Assembly (NCBI GenBank): GCA_018287875.1
Contig: JAGVVL010000025.1
Coordinates: forward strand, 1,984,001 to 2,048,000
DNA length: 64,000 nucleotides
Direction of reading: 5' to 3'
DNA from: Nigrospora sphaerica
Lineage: Eukaryota > Ascomycota > Sordariomycetes > Amphisphaeriales > Apiosporaceae
Both the position numbers and the translations under genes were made by a program. The notes below the pieces were generated by a model. That model saw only the letters and a program-made list of their open reading frames with translations, made no database searches and was not told where the DNA came from. Of the stretch, positions 57,902 through 64,000 are shown piece by piece; within the stretch, counting starts at the first letter, position 1; each line of letters opens with the position of its first letter.

Positions 57902-58444
57902 TGCGTCGGTTTGATGCGGAATTGGCTGTGGAAGGAGGGGTGGTTAGTCGGCGTCGGGGTTGATAGAGAAACGTTCCGCGAGCAAATGCTGGAGGTCAAA
58001 AGGGAAAAAAAAAGTGACTGTAGTCGTTTCCACGCACCACAAAATTGGCCATGGGGGTCTTCGGACGGTGGGCTCCGGTGGGGCCATCAGCAAATTCAGG
58101 CCAATCATATTGTCATGCTACCCCCAGTCATAGGGTTTTTTGAGCAGCTGTGGCCGTGCACACGTGTGCCTGTGGCCACCGCTTTTTTCTCACCGGCCCA
58201 CGTTTCCCGCCCGATGCTGGGCCAAGAGCGATTAGGCAACCCTAATCGCACTCATTTGGCCGTGGTGGGTTCCCACTCTCTGCCCTTTCCCGCCCCAGAC
58301 CAAGGACTTTCTCGCGTGCCGCCTGTGTTTCTCGGACCCGTGATATTTCTCGTGGAGATCTGCCCAGTCCGACGGAAGCAACCTCTCCATCCCACACCAC
58401 CACCCACCGCATCACCGCCAACCAACCCCCCCCCAATTGTCAAG
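57902..58444. promoter_or_regulatory. Bidirectional promoter of uL30 and uS11
   Basis: About 540 nt separate the two divergent ribosomal protein start codons. At 58229-58248 there is an inverted repeat CGATTAGG-CAAC-CCTAATCG. It contains AACCCTAAT, a telobox-like element of the kind tied to ribosomal protein promoters in plants and some ascomycetes. CT- and AC-rich sequence precedes the uS11 ATG, as is usual for highly expressed fungal genes. Confidence 0.65.
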
Positions 58445-59112
<668 letters not shown>

Positions 59113-59772
59113 GCGCACAATCGTGTCTTTTCCACACTGGATCGGATTATTACGACTGCGAGCGAGAGACGACTTCTACCATGGGAACAAAAATGGGGAC
59201 AAGCAAAAAGATCGGCGAGGGTTTGCATCGTCTGGCTTCTATTGGCTCTTCGGTGTGTGGCGGCATCTTGACATATACGTGGAGAACGGCGACAAGTTTG
59301 CCTGGTCTCCGTAGCATAGTCTACTACCAATCAAGATAATGAAGCTGGCTCGACAAGAGCCATTCGTTGTCAACATGATGATGCTTCTCCTCGCACCTTT
59401 CACAACCACTGAATGATACCATGACTCGTGCTTTTATGTCTGCTGTTTGAACATGTTCCCTGTTACACAGCACCGAGCCCTACTTTCTGCGCCTGGTGAG
59501 CTGCCGTTTCGCTGTGGCTGTTACAAGACTCGTTTCGTCGGCCAAGCCGCGCCTTGCGGGCGTCGAAGGAAATGCATTCGCCATTGGTATCGGATATCTG
59601 CAGTAATTACGACAACGTCTCCCGCCCCTCCCGTACGCTCCCCTAACCATGGAATGTGGTAAAGATAGTATCTCGACTGGGCCGGCGGTGGGTTCGTCTT
59701 CCCCCGGCCCTCTATAAGACCTCGCTATCTCCGAAACGCTGGACAGATGGGACAAGATGCTTGTCGGCGACT
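59113..59772. other. Convergent 3' intergenic region
   Basis: This is the 3' flank of uS11 and of the Rad26/CSB gene. Nothing further is recognised. Confidence 0.6.
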
Positions 59773-62700
59773 TTAGTTTTCGTGACGCAGACCCCATATG
59801 CCTCTCATGCTGCCACCCTGCTTCTCCATCTTGGCCACGCGGTTCAGGGCCGTCTTGAACTCGTTGCTCTGCTGCGCTGTCACGCAGTACTGGTTGAAGT
59901 GGTCGACCAGCAGTTTCGTCGCCACCCGGCCGCCGTGCCTCCGTATGAACTCCGGAATCATCCTCTCAAAGTCCTTGGCCCGCATGCTGGCGCTGGGGGC
60001 CGGAGGCGGTGCTCTGGACGAACTGCCAGCTTGACTCGAACCGGCCGCGTTCGGACCTTGTCGGTCCGCCAACCCGGCCAGGATGGCGCCGGAACCAGGC
60101 CCGCCTCTTCCCTGCCGGTTGTTGGAGGGACGCCCGGTGGTGCCCACTTCGCCTGTCCAAGTGACCGTGCCGATGGGGACGCTGCGAGCCTGCTCGCCGG
60201 CACGGCGCAATGAGGACGCCGCCACAGCCGCCACGCGGTTTGCTTCGGCTTGGAGCATGCCCCTGTTGGCCTGTGGCTTCCGCTTTCCGTTGACGATCTG
60301 CTCGTGCTCGAGGGCCGACTGCACGCCTGATCGGGCAAAAATGCCCTCCATGAGACGCGCCTCGTCTGTGGGGGCAGGCTGCGTTTCGGGATCCGGCTCA
60401 TACTCCTGAAGCGAAGCCACGCCATCGATTGTGCGCAAATCCCGGGCATCGTCTTGACCGTTTTCACCAGGAACGGCAGCCGCCTGTGGCCGAGGAATCG
60501 CTGTGCCCTCTGGCGCTGCGCCGTTGTCTGTGGAGGCAGCAGTGAACTGGACCTCGGAACCCTCGAATATTTTGCCGGTTTCTGTTCCAACCTCGGTCTC
60601 GTCTCCAAGTCTGAAAAGATCGTGCAAGTCCTGACGGGCAAAACTGGCTCGTTGCTTGGAGTCTTTGAGCACCTTGTTGCTGAGGAACTGCTTGAAGATC
60701 TGCCGGTGGTAAATTTTCTCCTCAATGGTACCTGCCGTCATGAGACGGTATATGGTAACTTCCTTCTTCTGACCCAACCGCCAAGCTCTCTCGCGGGCCT
60801 GGACGTCTGTCGACGGGTTCCAGTCGGGGTCGAAGATGATGACACGGTTGGCACCCGTAAGATTGACGCCCAAGCCGCCCACTTTAGTGGTCAGAAGGAA
60901 GACATGGAGATTGGGGTCATTGTTGAACTGGTCGACGAGACTTTGCCGATCTTTAATGGGTGTAGACCCATCCATGCGGAGGTAGCGTATGCCATCGAGT
61001 CGAGCTACGAAATTCTGTAGTATGTCCAACATTTGAACACCTTGAGTGAAGAGCAGCGTCTTGTGTCCCAGCCTCTGCCACATTGGGAGCAAGGCTTTGA
61101 CCACTTGCATCTTGCCAGACCTATTCGCTGCACCCCAATCGTAGTCGGTACGGGTTTTGGACCGAGGATCCAAGAGGTCAGGGTGATTGCAGATTTTGCG
61201 AAGGGCCGTGATTCCAGAAAACGAGTCCCTCGTACGATTGAGAACGGCACGCATGTCGTCCGACTGAAGATAATCTTGGTAGGCCTCACGCTGTGGCCTT
61301 GTCAGTTTGCAAAACAGCACTTGCTCGCTCTTCTTGGGCAGGTCGGCCGCCACATCCACTTTGAGTCGTTGGAGCATATATGGACTGATTGTATCTTTCA
61401 GTGTCTCGGCGCATTTTTGTGCCGTCATGATTTGCAAGTTAGTAGCGTTGGCATAGCCACCAAGCCGGATGGGGACCTCGAATTGCGTGCGGAAGTCCAC
61501 CAGCGTGCCGAGGCGCATGGGGAAGATGAAGTCAAACAGGGACCACAACTCCATCAAGTTGTTCTGCAGCGGCGTGCCTGAGAGGATGATGCGGTGGTGG
61601 GTTCGCAGCTCTTTGCAGTATATGGTGATGGCGGTGTTTGGGTTGCGAATTTTGTGGCCCTCATCCAGAACAGCGTAGCCCCAATCGACGGGGATAAGGA
61701 TATCACCATACGTCTGGAGGCCAGCATAGGTGGTAACGAGCACGTGGCCGTGCTTGACGACGCGGTCGACGATTCGCTTTGCTGCCTTGCTGGATGTCTT
61801 GGAATCACCGGGACGATCTGGTAAGTCGTCATCCTCGATACGGTCTTCCCTGCCTTCGTTGAACATGCCACTTCCAGACGAATGCAGAATCGAGACTCTC
61901 AGGGGGGGCCACCAGCGATGGAACTCGTTGACCCACTGTCGCAGGACCGTGGCCGGCGCTACGACAATCACAGGCTTGTCAAGCATTTGACTGTAGTGTA
62001 AGGCCGCTACGAAGGAGATCAACTGGACCGTTTTGCCTGTTAATTTGTTAGCTCTTCCGAATACTGTTACACTGCGCGTCGCAAACTCGCCTAGGCCCAT
62101 CTCGTCGCCTACGATGCCGCCAACTTTCTGTGTGTAGAGCTCAGCCAGCCACTGCACGCCCGTCTTCTGGTAGTCAAACAGGGCCGGGTAAATGTCGCCA
62201 GGGAGCTTCAAACCGTCCTGGAAGTGGTGGTCGGGCTCGTCTGGAGATGGCTTAAACCACTCGGGTTGGTCGTCGTCCGTCGGTGACCCCTGGTCTTTCA
62301 TGCGCCGGGCCCTGCTTCTCCTTTCAACCCAGTCGGCGAGACGGCTCTGGTACACGGCCTCATTGCCATCGTCGATCTTACTAAGGTCGATCTTGTTGTC
62401 CCCCTTGGCTGTGGTTGGTTTTTTCCGGGCCCGCTCGGTGAGATCGTAGCCCTCCGAGTCCTCGTCTTCCTCATCATCCACGAAATCCGCTTCGGGGACA
62501 GCACGGCCCGCGTCGGAGCGCCTCGGGGTGTAGTCATCATCTGACGAGTCGCCGCCTTTCGACACCACCTTGCGCCTTTTACGCGGCCGCAAGGAGAACT
62601 CGGATTCGACGCCCGTCACTGGCGCCTCAGGCTCTTCAGCGAAACCAGGAGCGCGGAGGTTCTGATGCGACCGCGGTTCGAACGCACCGCTCTCCTCTAG

Positions 62701-63339
62701 TTCCTCTGCAGCCGCCTCGTCTTCGGCATCGACCAGGGCATTGGCCAGCTCGCCCTCCACCTCGGCAGATCGAGGCCCGCCCACATTGGCAAAAGGGGTA
62801 ATCTTTCCCGTACGTATCAAAAACTCCCGGTGGCTCTCGTTGGGCAGCTTCTTGCTGCTGCCCAGGACCGGGACGTTGCCATCGCCGTTTTCCTGGTGGC
62901 GCTGCTCAATGCGTGCATGGAAATCGGCAATGTCCTTGTCGGAAATGTCGATCTCGGCGTCCAGCCGGGCAATCTCGCGCCGGATCTTGTCCTTGACATC
63001 AGGCTTTCCGATGGCCTTTCTGAATCGTTCCTGCTGCGTCTTCTTCTGCGCCTCAAGCTTCTGGATGTTCAGCTGTGCGCGTTCTATGCGCTTTTCATCT
63101 TTCTTGTCCTCCGATTCTATCAGGGCCAAGTTGGCTTGATGGCTGATGTCTCTTTCCAAATCGTCTTGGTCACGGACATCAGCAGTAAGTAGTTTCAATG
63201 CGGCCTCTTCCTCGTTGTCGCCCAGCACGGCAGCTTCGCCATTGCCGGCCATGGCGTCATCACGAACTGTTGCGACTTCGTCTACGGATGTGGCTTCCTG
63301 GCTTACGCAAGGCGTGTCCGCAGCGCCATCGGAAGACAT
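59773..63339 (-). CDS. rad26: Transcription-coupled repair ATPase Rad26/CSB (SNF2 family)
   Basis: ATG at 63339. Exons are 63339-62091 and 62036-59773, giving about 1,170 aa. The N-terminus has a leucine-latch-like autoinhibitory segment (LLTADVRDQDDLERDISHQ) and a charged coiled coil. The SNF2 engine follows: GDEMGLGKTVQ (Walker A, complete only after splicing), VLDEGHKIRN (DEGH box), SGTPLQNNLMEL, then the second RecA lobe with LLTTKVGGLGVNLTGA and RAWRLGQKKEV. The C-terminal end is a winged-helix-like domain (FERMIPEFIRRHGGR to GIWGLRHEN) as in human CSB. The protein recognises stalled RNA polymerase II and starts transcription-coupled nucleotide excision repair. The intron (62090-62037) is a 54-nt GC-AG type and is a multiple of three without stops, so an unspliced reading adds 18 residues inside the ATP-binding loop. 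Confidence 0.96.
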   Translation of the reverse strand: MSSDGAADTPCVSQEATSVDEVATVRDDAMAGNGEAAVLGDNEEEAALKLLTADVRDQDDLERDISHQANLALIESEDKKDEKRIERAQLNIQKLEAQKKTQQERFRKAIGKPDVKDKIRREIARLDAEIDISDKDIADFHARIEQRHQENGDGNVPVLGSSKKLPNESHREFLIRTGKITPFANVGGPRSAEVEGELANALVDAEDEAAAEELEESGAFEPRSHQNLRAPGFAEEPEAPVTGVESEFSLRPRKRRKVVSKGGDSSDDDYTPRRSDAGRAVPEADFVDDEEDEDSEGYDLTERARKKPTTAKGDNKIDLSKIDDGNEAVYQSRLADWVERRSRARRMKDQGSPTDDDQPEWFKPSPDEPDHHFQDGLKLPGDIYPALFDYQKTGVQWLAELYTQKVGGIVGDEMGLGEFATRSVTVFGRANKLTGKTVQLISFVAALHYSQMLDKPVIVVAPATVLRQWVNEFHRWWPPLRVSILHSSGSGMFNEGREDRIEDDDLPDRPGDSKTSSKAAKRIVDRVVKHGHVLVTTYAGLQTYGDILIPVDWGYAVLDEGHKIRNPNTAITIYCKELRTHHRIILSGTPLQNNLMELWSLFDFIFPMRLGTLVDFRTQFEVPIRLGGYANATNLQIMTAQKCAETLKDTISPYMLQRLKVDVAADLPKKSEQVLFCKLTRPQREAYQDYLQSDDMRAVLNRTRDSFSGITALRKICNHPDLLDPRSKTRTDYDWGAANRSGKMQVVKALLPMWQRLGHKTLLFTQGVQMLDILQNFVARLDGIRYLRMDGSTPIKDRQSLVDQFNNDPNLHVFLLTTKVGGLGVNLTGANRVIIFDPDWNPSTDVQARERAWRLGQKKEVTIYRLMTAGTIEEKIYHRQIFKQFLSNKVLKDSKQRASFARQDLHDLFRLGDETEVGTETGKIFEGSEVQFTAASTDNGAAPEGTAIPRPQAAAVPGENGQDDARDLRTIDGVASLQEYEPDPETQPAPTDEARLMEGIFARSGVQSALEHEQIVNGKRKPQANRGMLQAEANRVAAVAASSLRRAGEQARSVPIGTVTWTGEVGTTGRPSNNRQGRGGPGSGAILAGLADRQGPNAAGSSQAGSSSRAPPPAPSASMRAKDFERMIPEFIRRHGGRVATKLLVDHFNQYCVTAQQSNEFKTALNRVAKMEKQGGSMRGIWGLRHEN
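62037..62090 (-). other. GC-AG intron in the Rad26/CSB Walker A codons
   Basis: The donor is GCGAGT, with a GCTAAC branch and CAG acceptor, 54 nt on the minus strand. Removing it turns GLG-(18 aa)-GKTVQ into GLGKTVQ, the invariant SNF2 motif I. Confidence 0.92.
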
Positions 63340-64000
63340 GGCTCGGGTTGTCGCGAGCGGCCAATGTCTAAACGGCGATCATAAGAAACCCTGAAGTCCG
63401 AATGACGCGATGTTGTATCCGCAAGGGAGAGAGGAGGGTGGACGGAAAACGGGAATTGAAAAGGGAAGTAACGATGATGACACACTCGGCCCCCCGTAAA
63501 AGACCGTATGGCCAGAGGTGGACGATTGGACTGTCGTCGTTCGAGAAGGTTGCAACCGAAAAAGGAAGGGAAGAGGCGACGAAACGTTTCTGCGTGGAAG
63601 GCCGATATGTACACATAAGCAACAGGTTACCTGCTGTTGCAGGCAAATCCCCGTAGCTGCAGGCACCAGTTCTGCTGCCTGTTGGGAGTTGATAATTGTA
63701 TGGGAGAATATTGAATGACGCAAATGAACCAAGGCATCAACTAATAAGCTGCTCTGCGCTTTCCCGTTTCAGCGAGCATGCGTATGTATTTATCGATAAA
63801 GCCGGACTGGGCACTTATTACATGGGCCGGGGCGCTCAGTCAGCCATGTACTTCTTACTTACCTTCTACAGTCCAAGACAACTGAGGTCGCCAACATTAG
63901 AAAGACTGGAAACAGTCGCTGCCGAAATCTAGCTTGCATCGTCATCCGGGGCCAGAAGCTCTCCCAACTTCCAAGTTTCAGCCCATCGGCTGTTCCGCTG
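63340..64000. other. Upstream region of Rad26/CSB and window edge
   Basis: The promoter side of the minus-strand CSB gene. No further gene can be supported before the window ends. Confidence 0.55.

Noticed and set aside
62037..62090. 18-residue coding insertion in CSB
   Set aside because: It would disrupt the invariant GLGKT motif; GC donor, GCTAAC branch and CAG acceptor fit an intron exactly.

Overview
This window is a piece of a filamentous ascomycete nuclear chromosome (Pezizomycotina). It is probably a GC-rich sordariomycete of the Sordariales/Chaetomiaceae type; that placement is inferred from gene content and style, not from a species-specific marker. The evidence is split genes with short introns (about 50-200 nt), GTRNGT donors and GCTRAC branch sites 10-20 nt before the acceptor, high GC at third codon positions, and fungal-type versions of Prp8, eL34, uL30, uS11, Isa2 and Rad26/CSB. 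There are no operons, CRISPR arrays, tRNA or rRNA genes, and no recognisable transposon.

Layout. 2.3-5.4 kb: an alpha/beta-hydrolase fused to an RNA-capping-triphosphatase-like phosphatase (+), convergent with an NDUFAF3-type complex I assembly factor (-). 6.2-6.9 kb: ribosomal protein eL34 (-, three exons). 8.0-18.1 kb: PRP8, the core U5 snRNP splicing factor (+), interrupted at the classical WERA/SGFEES site by a very large 945-residue intein. The intein has a two-motif LAGLIDADG endonuclease and an internal array of 17 heptapeptide repeats. 19.1-20.5 kb: a ketopantoate reductase (+). 20.5-28.0 kb: gene-poor sequence rich in microsatellites. 28.0-29.3 kb: a two-repeat Myb/SANT protein (-) whose N-terminus is not fully resolved. 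29.3-43.3 kb: a second gene-poor stretch of about 14 kb with long G/C homopolymers. 43.3-44.4 kb: an Mpv17/PMP22 membrane protein (-) ending in a (D-P-R)n tail. 47.2-48.6 kb: a five-exon conserved fungal Cys-rich protein gene (+) with an in-frame TAG in exon 1. 50.0-50.5 kb: a broken Cys-rich coding segment (-). 51.4-52.3 kb: a conserved protein of unknown function (+). 53.0-53.5 kb: a stand-alone NIF3/YqfO-like domain protein (-). 54.5-55.5 kb: the mitochondrial Fe-S protein Isa2 (+). 56.3-59.1 kb: a divergent pair of ribosomal protein genes, uL30 (-) and uS11 (+), with a C/D-box snoRNA inside uL30 intron 2. 59.8-63.3 kb: Rad26/CSB (-), with a GC-AG intron inside the Walker A codons.

The genes are unlinked housekeeping functions: splicing, ribosome and rRNA modification, mitochondrial Fe-S and complex I assembly, pantothenate synthesis and transcription-coupled repair. 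The most distinctive items are the giant repeat-bearing PRP8 intein, the hydrolase-phosphatase fusion, the intronic snoRNA complementary to a conserved 25S rRNA site, the DPR-repeat tail, and two genes broken by single in-frame stops.
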